Shown: positions 9,771-20,747 of the stretch, in pieces
Position numbering within the stretch: the stretch's first letter is position 1
How the letters are laid out: each line of letters starts with the position of its first letter
Assembly: GCF_023856365.1 (NCBI RefSeq)
Contig: NC_064538.1
Location: 2,993,832-3,057,831 of the forward strand
DNA: 64,000 bases
From: Brienomyrus brachyistius
Taxonomy: Eukaryota; Chordata; Actinopteri; Osteoglossiformes; Mormyridae
Reading direction: 5' to 3'
Translations under genes and position numbers: made by a program
Notes under the pieces: model-generated
Seen by the model: only the letters and a program-made list of their open reading frames with translations
What the model was told of the DNA's origin: nothing
Database searches by the model: none

Positions 9771-10449
9771 CAACAGGCGGGCATGTTTTACTAAAATGAA
9801 CTCATTGGCTGTCCCGCAATGCATCTGTCAATCCGCTATGCCAGGGTTTAACACCGGACACGGTCTGTGTACCTTTGGGAGAGCAGGCGGGTGTGAGCAG
9901 GAGTCCCTCGGTTCAGTCACCGACACACGGGGGCTTTTCACCAACCGCCCTTATTAAGAGAATATCCCAAATAAAAAGGTGTGCAATTAGCGGACAGCAG
10001 CATAGGTGAGTCGTTAGTGACCAACGATCCGGGCCGGATCACGTGGATCTGGAGTCTGTCCCAGCTATTCGGGGGGGAGGCAGGCCGGGGTACCTGGAGG
10101 GAATCCGGGCGAATGTGGGGAGGGCAAACCATGCACAAGCACGGCTGCAGCCAAATCCCCGCAGGAGGCGTGAGGCAATGAGGCCGCAGCTTCCTGCTAA
10201 TAACCCAGCCTGGCGAATTCATCCAGGAACTGGGAGGCGGCAACGTTTCTGCGAAAACACCCAGGCCACAGAAACGCCGCTTTACCTGTGCGAATAGACC
10301 CCAAAAAACCTCCTACACCCCGCTTAGAACATTTACATTGTACAAACGCTGCATACATCCCAGCCATGAACTCTTCCAAGTTCTCCTCAGACGGGGAAGT
10401 CTCCATCAGAACCCCCCCGCTGCCCCCCCAAGCAGCTGCACTACTATTA
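9771..10449. other. Unique GC-moderate sequence, no gene seen
   Basis: Overlapping 60-100-codon frames occur on both strands between 9940 and 10500. None has a recognisable domain or splice context. Confidence 0.5.
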
Positions 10450-10680
10450 CACCTCTGCATTTTACTCTACAACTTATATACATATTTCATTTATTTATAA
10501 TACACAATCTCATGCTACTGTTTAGCCTGACTTATCATAACCCTTTGCCTTATTTTTCGTCTTAGTTTCGTTCAGCTTTAGTTTTCCGTTTGTTCTATGT
10601 ATATTTGGAGTAAATACACTATGTGAAATTCCTTGTATGCCTGCATATTTGGCTAATAAAACCGATTCCGATTATGTTCG
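10450..10680 (+). repeat. LINE-like 3-prime end
   Basis: A T-rich untranslated-looking stretch ends in GTGAAATTCCTTGTATGCCT, then ATTTGGCTAATAAAACCGATT. This is the usual 3-prime end of a teleost non-LTR retrotransposon of the type ending in CAATAAAACTGATTCTGATT. The coding part upstream is missing, so it is a strongly 5-prime-truncated copy. Confidence 0.65.
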
Positions 10681-12984
10681 GTCTAATGCAAACATGTAGC
10701 TTTAAAAGAGGTGAAGGCAAAACTACAAGTCACCAGCTGACACGGCATCTGGCATGAAACTCACGCAGTCCGACTCCCGCTCACGCAGGAAATCTTACGG
10801 CAAATGTAAATCATTCAATTACAGGCCTAAAATTAGCTACATCAGCAGCGGTGAGGTAGTTTGCAAACCATACAGACCATATACAAGGTAATAAAACTGT
10901 GACATACATGCGAATGCGTGTGCAGACTTGAAAATCTCACTTCAGCCAGCTGACCGAAGCTGGCAGCCCTGATACTCCGATATGCAAATGAACAGGTCAG
11001 AGCTACATTCAGACTGATTATGCTCCGTTAGGTACGATCAGCTTCAGCCATGTCTCCCGGGGGGGGGGGGGGGGATTCGCTGCAGATGGAGCCGGGACTT
11101 TTTGGGGCTGGAGGTCCACGGCGCCCGTCAGGAGCAGCGAAGAACACAAGCGGAAAATGGATCGGCGGACTTATTGCCGAGAAATGCTGCAACCGGACCC
11201 TCTGCGACAGGGTTCCGACAAACGGTGACGGAGAGGGCCGGTGGAGGACAGCTGCAGAGAGCAGGGGATGGATGGGCTGTGTACATCAGCGCCATCCTGT
11301 GATGGCCTTATCGCTGGATTTCAGGTGGGGATACAGACAGGCGCGCTGCAGTGTAAATGTGGCCAGCTGGAGAGGCAGAGATAACAGAGAAAGCATCGCA
11401 AAAAAGCAAGGAGATGTTAAAAATAACTTCAGTTTTTATCACCCTCTGTGTGGAAACGTTCTTTCACTTCCTTCTCAGGAACGGACAGAATACGCCTTAC
11501 AAACCAGACAAATGTTTTCTGTAAGCGCTCAGCCAGTCAGTACTCATGGGCTCTCACGCCTGGCCATGCGGCATCTTAGTGCTGTTTTACAATCAAATTT
11601 AGCTCAGTCTCAGAGTGCCTGAGGACTTTCGCCATGCAGCCCGTGCCGAAGTTCATAAGGCGCCGCAATTCAAGGAGACTAAAGACAGCTTGTAATTCTA
11701 CCCGCTGTTATGTAGCTCTTGGATATTGTGCTTTAGCTGGTCTAAAATTAAAATGATTTTTATTGCAGATTAACTACTATAAAGAAGGCAATCACCAAGT
11801 AAACTAGTAAAATATTAACACGACAGCAAAAGATGTGTGGAGATGTGTGGAGATATTCCCGCATCAACATGAAAAGTGTGGATGTAGGAAATTAGTCAGA
11901 CTGTCATCACTTGCTGCCGTTTGGTTTATAAATATCAGTGGCAGCTTCCCCTGTGGATCTGAAACACCAGGCCCCTCTTTCCCGCCTGTCTTAAACCGAC
12001 AGACAGCTGGCACGTCTCACCACGAAATAAGCGGCAGACACGAATCACGGCAAGGCCCGTGACAGGTGATGTCAGTTAAAATCCAGGCCACTGGCAAGAG
12101 CTTCAGATCTGCTTCTCCTACTGCGCTGCTCTCCTGTGTTACACCATCACTCAGAAAGGAAGATGGATTCTGGGTAAAAAACAAACAAAAAAAAAAAATC
12201 ATGGCTGAAAAACAAAACTTGAAGTAATTTTTAATCTGACTCTATGCTACATTCGTGCTAATTTACATTACATTTAAACATATTCAGTTGTCTTACATTT
12301 AAAAAGGCAATTCAACCACGTCTGCGGCAAATGTGTCAACTCTTTGTGTGACTCGTTCCCACCGGCCGCTGGGTCCCTGGCACTGACACTGTGACCATTT
12401 GATCTGCCCCAATGCGACCCATGACTTCTGTTACCTCCTGTATCACACCTAACCCCCCCCCCCTAGCCCCGGTTGCCATGGATTTAGGGCCAAGAGGCTG
12501 CCGTCGGCCACCCGAAGAGGTGCGAGCGTCTGGCGGGGGTGAAGTTCACTGAGCCTCAAGTGGCAGCCTGCTGAGGCGGCAACATCACCCTCCTGGGCTC
12601 AGGCAGGACACCGATTGGTCACGGCGGGGGGGGGGGATCCCCGGCCAGGCTAGACCTATCACACCTCCCGGCTCCAGTTCAAGATCACGTGCTTCTCCAA
12701 TTTGTACCTTTTGTCCCGATTTGTAGCACAAGCTGCCGGCTGCTTTTCCCAGGGGCCGCCTCAAGGCTGCCCGCCAGATCTTCCCACTCGTGTCGGGACT
12801 CTGTGACTAATCTGCTTCTTTACCGGCAACATCAATCAAGATGCTGTTTCAACAATCTGGACCTTCTTGATACCAGGATGACACGGGGTCCTAAAAATGA
12901 CATCACTGGAAGGAAATAATACTAAGACAGCATAGAAATAATCTCCTAAAAAGCAACAAAATTAACGGATTTGAGGATGTCAGT
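10681..12984. other. Unique sequence, no gene seen; two G/C runs
   Basis: Contains G16 at 11059-11074, C11 at 12453-12463 and G11 at 12626-12636, and a small duplication GATGTGTGGA near 11833-11855. A 190-codon plus-strand frame (11050-11622) starts in the G run and shows no domain. The part 12470-12800 is GC-rich. Confidence 0.5.
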
Positions 12985-13460
12985 GGTTTGGGTTTAACCG
13001 AGCGTTTCCCCGGTAACGAGGCTTCAAGTCGCGGTTGGCAGGATTACCGTGCGTCACAGGCCGATTTCATTTCTCCCGCCGATACTCTTCACCTTCACGG
13101 ATTTTTGTCGGCGCCGGCGCTGGGCCCAGATGACCTGATTCGCCTGCGTCCAATGTGTCACGGGAGCAGCCTGACGTGGCCCCGAGCAGCGTGTCCATTT
13201 AGCGGCTTTGCCCACGGCCAGGCGGCTGCCATCGTGATCAGGATAAAACACAAGCCTCCTGCCGGAAGCAATTTGTCGCCGGGCTGCCGGAGATGCTATC
13301 AGCCCCGGCGCGCCGCTGGCCGGATCGCGGTGACTTTGATCGTATCCCGCCGCCTCCGCTTTCACGCTGCTCAATATTTAATGCCGGGAACTCTAGACGG
13401 AGCTGAGGCGGGAGAAAGTGCGGGCGGGCCGAGCCGAACGGGGAGCACTCAGGGTGTTTC
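12985..13460. other. CpG-rich unique block, possible regulatory element or CpG island
   Basis: CpG-dense and free of simple repeats over about 450 bp, including GGCGCGCCGCTGGCCGGATC (about 13309-13328) and ATCGTGATCAGGATAAAAC (about 13230). It ends near CTCAATATTTAATGCCGG. Open frames run through both strands because stops are rare in GC-rich DNA. The texture suggests a constrained cis-regulatory element or a small CpG island promoter; alignment would be needed to tell. Confidence 0.35.
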
Positions 13461-13496
13461 AATGCCCCACTTATTTATTCAACAGTTGGCACCCCC

Positions 13497-13520
13497 GGGG
13501 GGGGGGGGGGGGGGGGGGGG
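13497..13520. repeat. G24 homopolymer (CCCCC immediately upstream)
   Basis: The longest G run of the window, directly preceded by five C. The exact length is likely uncertain in any assembly. Confidence 0.9.
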
Positions 13521-13600
13521 CGTTAAACAGCGAGGAACGTGCTATGGAGTACATTAAGTACAGCTAATCAATGCGAGCGCTTCATCAGAAACTGCTGTTC

Positions 13601-13755
13601 ATCCACCCATCTATCCCTCCGTCCATCTATCCCTCCATCCATCCAACCAGACATCCCTCAATCCATCTAGACTTCCATTCCTCCCTCCATCAACCCACCC
13701 CTCCCTCCATCCAACTAGCCATCTATCCATGCCTCCCTCCTTCCCTCCATCCATT
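13601..13755. repeat. Degenerate ATCC/TCCC tract
   Basis: Irregular mixture of CATCCATC, TATCCCTCC and CCTCCCTCC units, pyrimidine-rich over about 155 bp. It is the decayed relative of the GGAT tails seen on the long SINEs. Confidence 0.8.
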
Positions 13756-13779
13756 GCTGAGGTGTGCTGTGCATAAGGC

Positions 13780-13815
13780 CCTAGGCAGGATAAGAGTCAT
13801 CACAGGGAGCAGAAT

Positions 13816-13854
<39 letters not shown>

Positions 13855-13990
13855 AGAGCAGTGCAAAGAGACCAATTTACATAACCACGTATTTTTGGAA
13901 TGTGGAAGGAAACTGGAGTACCAAGAGAAAACCCACGTAAACACAAGGAGAACACCAAAACGACAACCGCACATGCACTGCACACACAGA
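13780..13990 (-). repeat. Broken long SINE with inserted CA microsatellite
   Basis: After a (CA)18 run (13816-13852), the phrases CAATTTACATAACCACGTAT, TTTTTGGAATGTGGAAGG, AAACTGGAGTACC and AAACCCACGTAAACACAAGG follow the order of the long SINE body on the minus strand (compare 27230-27370). The degenerate ATCC tract to its left would be its tail. Confidence 0.6.
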
Positions 13991-14000
13991 ACAACGTTAC

Positions 14001-14562
14001 AAGGCCGTAAAAGAAGGCGATATAATACTGTAGTGTGTCATACACACCAAAAAACCTATAAATACTGTCCGCAGCAATAACAAACACATTTACACAAAAA
14101 TTCGGGTTTTGAGGAAATGCACATAAAAGAGAATTGATTAAAATCCAAATATTAATTCTCAGTGGCCCTGCATGATGCCCTGGGGGGGGGGGGACAGCAG
14201 TATTATGGGAGAAAAGCCCCTCCATCACAGCAGTAATCGCGCCTGCAACACATGGTCAGCTTCATGAAGTCCAGCTAAACGTTAGCTTAATAACCACATA
14301 TCATGTATCTCATAGTTTGGCACTGCAAGGTGGGGTTTATGGGGGGGGGATCCATTTAGTCCCTATAACCTAATCACCAATAATATTAAACACACAAGGG
14401 TCTCCACCTCCCACCCTATCCCTGCATCACACAGCCCTGTGGATTTTACTCCTGGCCATCTTTCAGATTTGGTTCTCCACCCTGTGACCGAGCTTGAGGG
14501 GAGAAGCCCCTCTTACACTCCAAAGAGCGCTGTACGCCCTGACAGACTGCCCCATCTCTGTA
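14001..14562. other. Unique sequence with G12 and G9 runs
   Basis: G12 at 14182-14193 and G9 at 14341-14349. No gene or familiar repeat seen. Confidence 0.5.
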
Positions 14563-14716
14563 AGGCCACCCCCAAACCTGGGAGGCCGCCTCAGAATCCG
14601 AGAGGGCGCCCCCAAATCTGAGAGGCAGCCTCCAAAATGGAGAGGCCGCCCACGAACCCGAGAGGCCCCCCCAAACCGGAGAGGCCGCCCAGGAACCCCA
14701 GAGACAGCCCCCACAC
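14563..14716. repeat. 20-bp minisatellite, about 7-8 units
   Basis: Units of the type AGGCCGCCCACGAACCCGAG, 18 to 20 bp long, start at 14563 and drift toward 14716. The overlapping frames on both strands (77 to 113 codons) come from the lack of stops in the repeat. Confidence 0.8.
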
Positions 14717-15964
14717 AGCAGTCCTGAGATAAAGGCTCCATCTTCTACGCACTTCTCCTTTGAATTAATACTCTCTGAACTACACATACAGATGGTCCCC
14801 AGTGCCCATTAGAACAAGCAACAAATTAAGTGATTAAAGCCATTTTATGTTTTTCTTATGTACATGGCTACCCACACTTAATGGACAACTAAGGGAATTA
14901 ACTGGTAACCCAGTTAGCGCTAAAGTATCTCATTACCCTACACACACGCCCACATGCTGCTCCATTAACACTGAAATGTTCATCTCCAAAGATGCACTCC
15001 ACATGGAAAACAGCGTAAATAATGTACATCCCAGAAATATGACACATTATTTCCCACGCAACATTTCTCATTCCTTAGCTGCAGTGCAATCCCAGAAATA
15101 CATCAGCTGACTAAGTGGGCGCAATCACCTCCCAAATGGACCCCCCACCCCCGCCCCCGTCTAGGGCACTCGAGCTGAGTCCATATTAAGCTTGATCAAT
15201 AACACATTAGCAAGGGGCTCACTTTACCAGGCCGGCCTGCTTCTAATGCTGCTGAAGAGGCTATTCTGCACTTCTTAGTAAGCAAAAGGCCAGGCAGGTA
15301 GCAGAAAGAGGAGGCCTCAGCGGGCAGGTTGCGTATCCCCGGAAGCCCCTCCCCCCTTCAGTTTTCTGGTGCATTCTGGGCTCTGAGCGGGTCCTCCGGG
15401 GTGAACCCCGTCCGCCGATTCCCCTGCAGCGATAACGGTGGCTCGGTACCAGCGCCCTTACGCCAGTGTCCGATTTTACAAGGTACGACTAGAACATTTT
15501 AATTTTTAGTGCAATCTGCCGGACTTTAGTTCAGAAACCCTCTTGAAGTTTCTTCTTTGGCCAAAGCCTTTGTCAAAAAAGTGGATACAACCATGCGTTC
15601 AAAAAAGGCCGGTTTTACTTACAACCCAAATAGCAGCCCGTGACAAATATAACTACACTATAATATTGGCATAATTACACTCTCACCTTTGGCCAAATGA
15701 CTCCTCTGTAACCCTGCTAACAGACACCAGATACTGAATAAGCAACAGTGAAACATCTAATGAGGGTTTACAAAACGTTGAGTAAATAAATACCTGACAG
15801 TAAAACCGATACTGAATCACTTTGTCAGACTTTCATAACATAAGCCAGTAATTTACAATCCCTACTTGTCCTCTGCAGGGACGTGAGGTTCTGCAGCATC
15901 CAGAGAATAACACATATCATTAAGAAGAACGGAGAAGTGTGGACCATCTGGCAACTCAGGTTTT
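14717..15964. other. Unique sequence, no gene seen
   Basis: Mostly AT-rich, with a GC-richer part at 15290-15480 that contains TGCATTCTGGG (15370-15380), a ZNF143-like core read in reverse. Confidence 0.5.
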
Positions 15965-16135
15965 ACTCAGCATGTTTCAGGACGGGGGGGAAAATGTAGT
16001 TCCTGGAGGAAACCCCATGATGACATACGGAGAACAAGCAAACTCCACACACATGGCGAAACGGCAGACACTCGAACCCAGGTCCCGGGGGTGTGAGGAA
16101 ACAGTGCTAACCACTGCACCACTGCACCCCCCCAT
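15965..16135 (-). repeat. Long SINE, 5-prime half (minus strand)
   Basis: On the minus strand: GTGGTTAGCACTGTTTCCTC, CCGGGACCTGGGTTCGAGTG, CATGTGTGTGGAGTTTGC, then GGGTTTCCTCCAGGAAC. It covers the tRNA-like head and first half of the same family as 27110-27446. Confidence 0.8.
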
Positions 16136-16237
16136 CACATAATCTATTATTATAAATCCCAGGATAGCACTTTTCTAAATAGGCTGTAGCCAAACTGCTC
16201 ATTCCTGAAGTAGTTTACTTGCCCATTCTGAAAATTA

Positions 16238-16257
16238 GGGGGGGGGGGGGGGGGGGG
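16238..16257. repeat. G20 homopolymer
   Basis: An uninterrupted run of twenty G just upstream of a SINE head. Confidence 0.9.
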
Positions 16258-16261
16258 ATAA

Positions 16262-16445
16262 AGGGGTCAGTGACTCTGGCCCGTGGTACCGATCAGAACA
16301 TCGCCGGTTCAAATCCCATCCTCCGGAGAACAGTCACAATTCCACCAGGCCCTTGAGGAAAAGCCTGTACCCCCCTCCCCCCTGAAATGCTCCAGGGTGG
16401 GGGGAGGGCAGATACATGGTCTGATCCTGCATTTGGATACCAATC
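16262..16445 (+). repeat. tRNA-derived SINE
   Basis: The B-box region GCCGGTTCAAATCCC (about 16303-16317) and the following phrases AGGCCCTTGAGGAAAAGCC and TGAAATGCTCCAGGG follow the short SINE pattern. The A-box side (about 16270-16290) is degraded. The tail is lost. Confidence 0.65.
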
Positions 16446-16894
16446 TTCACCCCCCACTGCGAAAATATGCATTATGTTTCAAGGGAGAGCGAGATGGGAT
16501 ATGTGAGCTGGAGCGTCCCAAAGTACTCGTGCAAACAAAGCATACAGTTTAATGTTGTTATTTTAATGCCCATAAAATACCCCAACTGATACTGTCATGT
16601 GAGATAAAATAAAACGCAGTGTAATAATGCAGTAGCGTGTCATCTTGTATCAGAAACGTAATACATCAGATTAACATAACTAAATGTCCAGAGTGACCCT
16701 GGCAGTATGCCTGACTGAGGACGTCTCAGGTTGAGTATAAACTGAATCGTTCTGTAGGGCTGCTTTTGCGACTGAACGCGGAAATTACTGCTGAAGGCGA
16801 ACAGCCCAAGGTGAACTGAACACAGCCACGTTGTTTCTCACAGAGCGTGTTCGACTTTCCGTATCCGGGCTCATATCATACTGATTATCACTGG
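16446..16894. other. Unique sequence, no gene seen
   Basis: Nothing recognised. Confidence 0.5.
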
Positions 16895-16899
16895 GAGGA

Positions 16900-16963
16900 A
16901 TCACTGGTTCCCGGCAGCCCCACAACCTGAGCAGGTTAAGCTGATGGTTGGATGGATGGATGG
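16900..16963 (+). repeat. Long SINE tail stub
   Basis: CAACCTGAGCAGGTTAAGC, GATGG and a few GGAT units match the end of the GGAT-tailed SINE; the rest of the element is missing. Confidence 0.5.
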
Positions 16964-17024
16964 TAAAGAGGAGCTCCCCTCATTCGCAGCCCGCAGCTAA
17001 CCCTGCCCTTCACAAGTAATGCTG

Positions 17025-17056
17025 TGACCCCGTGACCCCATGACCCCGTGACCCCT
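17025..17056 (-). promoter_or_regulatory. Four TGACCC half-sites with 2-bp spacing (DR2 array)
   Basis: TGACCC occurs four times in exact 8-bp register (17025, 17033, 17041, 17049). On the minus strand this is GGGTCA repeated as DR2, a spacing known for retinoic acid receptor heterodimers. It lies about 1 kb upstream of the candidate first exon. It could equally be a chance 8-bp tandem repeat. Confidence 0.4.
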
Positions 17057-17379
17057 CTGCCATCGTGGCTCAGCTTTCTCAGCATGGCCAGGGAACCTGC
17101 CACTGGGAAACAGCAGAGGCTCGGCCACACGGACCAACACCCATTAGCTCTGCATGGCATGTCTGTAAGGAGCGGAGCAGAACCCCTGCTGACAGCGGCT
17201 TCCTGGTGTCCTAGACACCGACGACCCACTTTAGGTTTCATTAAGGCCTCACAAGGAACAGCGGAATGTACACAAAACGCGGGAATAAATGCGATCAGAC
17301 AGATTCTGTGACGCGATCCGCCTCAGTCTGCAGCACCCAGAGTCTACAAATTACTTTGGGGGGCTGTTAGGCAAATCCA

Positions 17380-18340
17380 GCGAGGTCCTGCGGCCTGACG
17401 AAAATGCCACCACAACATTCGATTCTCTCCACATCCTCAGGTCACTGTACCCGGCCGGCCTGTGCCTGGAGGCCCGCTGTACCAAACCGAACCACAGCAC
17501 GTATGCGCCTGATCCAGACCGCAGCAAGAAGCACCATGAGGCGCAGGGGGACCACGAGACGTGCGTAACAGAAGCTGGCCTGAAATGTTTCATCCACGAG
17601 GCCGGATCCATAGGCTGGCTGACTGACAGCCGCGAAGCTAATCGAGCTGCCAACGAGACACTTACAGATATGACACTAAGGTCAGTCCCACCCCACCAAC
17701 GCTCACCTCGCAAAGTAAACACACCAGCAGCGCCGGCTTCGGAGAAACACAAGTGGCAGGGACATGCGTCGCATGCATTGGTGTTACCCTCAGACCCCCC
17801 TGTGAGTCAGAGAAATGGGAGGGCCTGGGACTCATGCATGTGCAGGCCTTAAAAAAAAGGAAGGAGGAGGGGGAAAAAAGCCCAACGACGACAGTGAAAG
17901 CAGATCCATCCCCTGCGCATCTCCACATGCGGCAAGAGCGGCGAAAACCGACAGGGGGGAGATGGGAATGCGGTGGGTGGGGGGCGGGGGGGCAAAATAA
18001 TGTACAGTGGGCAGCGAGATGGAAGCAGAGTGCAAGGAACCCAGATACTGTCTACCACCCGCCCCCCCCCATGTCCATGCGCTGCAGTCACCCGCAACTA
18101 ACAGCGAGGGAAAGCGAGCACCCACCTCCTCTGTCGACTTCCAGTGCAGCGTTCACAGCGTCGCTCCGATGGCGGGGGCCCAGGAGGAGGGACGTGTGGG
18201 GAAGGGGGGGAGGGGGGTCTGGAGGTGCTGGGTGAGTGAGAGCAGGAGGAGAGCCGAGAGGAGTGGAGAAGGGGGTCCGTGCCTCTGGACTCGCCGTGCG
18301 GCGCTCCTGCCTGTGTGACCGTGCCTGCAGCGGACGCGAG
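17380..18340 (+). promoter_or_regulatory. CpG-rich block, candidate promoter
   Basis: GC-rich with raised CpG, strongest at about 18100-18340 (CAGCGTCGCTCCGATGGCGG, CTCGCCGTGCGGCGC, GCGGACGCGAGTGCG). Several G runs are present. A GA-rich stretch and a strong donor-like sequence follow downstream. Together they have the look of a TATA-less vertebrate CpG promoter on the plus strand. No transcript evidence is available. Confidence 0.35.
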
Positions 18341-18365
18341 TGCGTGACTGTGAGGAACACACAAG

Positions 18366-18425
18366 GAGCGAGAGAGAGAGGGAGGAAGGGAGGGACAGAG
18401 GGAGGGAGGGAGAGAGAGAGAGGGA
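18366..18425. repeat. GA-rich tract with near mirror symmetry
   Basis: About 60 nt almost purely A and G: GAGCGAGAGAGAGAGAGGGA at the left, GGGAGAGAGAGAGAGGGAGCGAG at the right with GGGAGGGAGGG between. Mirror-symmetric purine tracts can form triplex DNA. It may instead be a purine-rich 5-prime UTR. Confidence 0.75.
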
Positions 18426-18541
18426 GCGAGCACTTGAGTGTACGTATGCTGAAGGAGGGAGAGTGGAGAGTGTGACTGGGAATTATCTAGCACTGCAGAC
18501 GTATAATGCACGCAGCCTCCCTGTGTGCACGGCTGCACTAG

Positions 18542-18544
<3 letters not shown>

Positions 18545-18582
<38 letters not shown>
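18545..18582. repeat. CA microsatellite
   Basis: About nineteen uninterrupted CA units. Confidence 0.95.
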
Positions 18583-18584
<2 letters not shown>

Positions 18585-18607
18585 CCCTGGGTGTTGTCAG
18601 GGCTGAG

Positions 18608-19544
18608 GTAAGCACTCAGTAACATTTATTCATATACAAATCAATTCCTCTCTTTCAAATTAAAATAAAAGAGCAATCAAGACTGGCCGATAGATTTCAG
18701 GCATCCTCCAGCACAAATACATGTGGGAGGATTTCTCTAAAACGAGAAGGAGGTCAGACTATTTCTAGAAGCTCCACAAAATACCAGTCCGACTCACAGC
18801 CTGGCAAAATACGTCTGTTTCCTAAGAGCAACACCATATGAGATGGACAGCAGCTGCCAGCCGCACTTTGCCGTGTGTGAGCAATGCGTGTTAAGCCTAA
18901 TCAAGAAAAAAAAAAACAGATTATAGCAACAACAAGCTACCAGCAGAGTGTTAGGGAGTACAGCAACGGGGGTGGGGGGTTGCTGTCTGGCTTTAAAGGT
19001 CTGCAGTACAAACTGAGCCCCCCCCCCCCCCCCTCTATAATTGTCCACACGGCCTGAATGGAAAACCCAGAAGAACCTGGCATTCCTCATAAACTTTAAA
19101 TCACAGCAAACTGTCAACATGTCAACCTCACTGGCTCTGTGAGACATGCCGTATTCATAACAGTATCATCACTGCTGTCAAATGAAAATGACAAGTGCGG
19201 CGGGTCCACAGCGGCACGGCCGGCCAGACGGCAAGGCGAGAAAATAAATTATAAAAAAGCCAGGGCCATGCTATTAAAGAGGTGGGATCAGGTGTCTGTG
19301 TGAACCGAGGAGCGTGTCACGATGAAGCGGCATCACAGACGCTGACGGGACAGGAAAAGGGGAGGGTTTCATGGTGCACGTTCGGCAGGAGCTGATTTTA
19401 ATAACTCATGCTGTCGGATTACACGATTTCTACGAAAAAAATATCCCTACATTGTATATGCATGTCCATAGTGATTTATATGTTTAACATTTTTAAAAAT
19501 CGTTCTATCGTTGCATTTAACAGATAGAAAGTTCTAGATTAGAA
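18608..19544. other. Unique sequence, C16 run
   Basis: C16 at 19018-19033. No gene or familiar repeat seen; the 117-codon minus frame at 18794-19147 crosses the C run and an A run and is not credible. Confidence 0.5.
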
Positions 19545-19620
19545 AGTACAAACCCAGGCCAAGATTTTGTTTCAACCAACCAGCTGAGTATAAAGAGTCA
19601 CACTCACAGAGTACTCAACA
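19545..19620. repeat. Half copy of the foldback repeat at 26848-26957
   Basis: AGTACAAACCCAGGCCAAGA, TTTTGTTTCAACCAACCAGC and then TATAAAGAGTCACACTCACAG, GAGTACTCAAC. This is one arm plus the loop of the element at 26848, the loop lying in the opposite orientation. The second arm is absent. Confidence 0.65.
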
Positions 19621-19639
19621 TACTCAGATGGTCTTATTG

Positions 19640-20045
19640 TAATACACCTTTACTGCAAATACATTTGCACTGCCAAACTCGGATTAGTCATTTCTTTTTA
19701 AATTATATTACCTCTGTTAATATAACTGAAAGAACATTCGTTTTAAACAGAATTAACATAAACAGCCTAAAAGCCAATTACGATCACTTGTAATAAAGGA
19801 ACGTTAATTAACAATGAATGATAAAGGAAAGTTAATTAACAGTCAATTGTAATGTGCTAATCAACGATGGCAGGGTTGACAAGAGATATTGCCACATCGA
19901 CGCCGGTAATAAACACTAATAACACCGGGGCTCCGTAACAGCTTAAACAGCGGTTAATGCATTAATCCTCTGACTGAAGTATTGCCAGGTCAAGTCACAG
20001 CAATAGCCCTCGCTGTTCTTGTACTGTAATGTTCTTTCTATTAAA
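19640..20045. other. AT-rich unique block with TTAATTAA pair, possible enhancer
   Basis: Two degenerate tandem units of about 30 bp each carry GTTAATTAAC (near 19804 and 19832), followed by CAATTG, CTAATCAACGATGG, GGTAATAAACACTAATAAC and AGCGGTTAATGCATTAATCC. The density of homeodomain-type TAAT cores with no simple repeat is the texture of vertebrate developmental enhancers. Conservation is unknown. Confidence 0.3.
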
Positions 20046-20747
20046 TTTCAAGTTGTATAAATATGTAGTGCGGCGTACTACGTAAGCTGCGTTAGTTCAA
20101 TTAAGTCGACGTGAGTCTACGTAACGTAATGCCGTATAGAATGCCACTTCGTACGCTAGAAGAGGAAAGACAGCGATCACGTGACCGATCAGACAGCAGC
20201 GTTCGCGTTTCTAAATAATAATACACGAAATGAAAAATGAAAGCGATCACAAGGCAGATGGACGATCTTACGGGATCAAAAATCAGATAAAATAACAACG
20301 TGGCAGAAGAATCACTCTGTCGCCCATCCACACCGGTTGGCAAGTTTTCACCAAGTCATACAGGTTTTAATTTCCCATCTCACCGTTTTCACTTCAGCTA
20401 CGTTGATATGTATGCATCCTTAAACTTTTGAAGTACGTGTAAGGTGAGTTTCAGTATTTCTGCGACTGTTATAAAGTTATGCTAAATCTGCTGTTTTTTA
20501 ATGCAGACGTGAAATAAAAAAAACAAACAGCGATGTCGACATACAATCCATACTAAACTGCACAAAGCAGCCAGTTACTCTGAGATATTTTGATACGCTG
20601 CCTTTTATATCTACATTGTAATATAGCATATGACTATAAACTAATATGAAACCTTTCTAAGTATATGCAGTACTAAAATGCATCTGTGGCTACTGGAAGA
20701 GAAGTATGTTCCTAAATGATAAAGATACATGTTTAACATGCGGCTGC
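20046..20747. other. Unique AT-rich sequence
   Basis: Contains GTGCGGCGTACTACGTAAGC and AGTCTACGTAACGTAATGCC near 20067-20130, but no gene or known repeat. Confidence 0.5.

Larger units (their letters stand above)
18341..18607 (+). other. Candidate untranslated first exon ending at a strong splice donor
   Basis: The sequence runs from the CpG block through a GA-rich stretch and a CA repeat to GGGCTGAG|GTAAGC, with the GT at 18608-18609. CTGAG|GTAAGC is a near-consensus donor. The only Met-started frame (18340-18606) is just dipeptide repeats and stops at the junction, so if this is an exon it is 5-prime UTR. Confidence 0.25.

Noticed and set aside
11050..11622. 190-codon plus-strand open frame
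   Set aside because: It starts inside a G16 run and has no recognisable content; length is compatible with chance in GC-moderate DNA.
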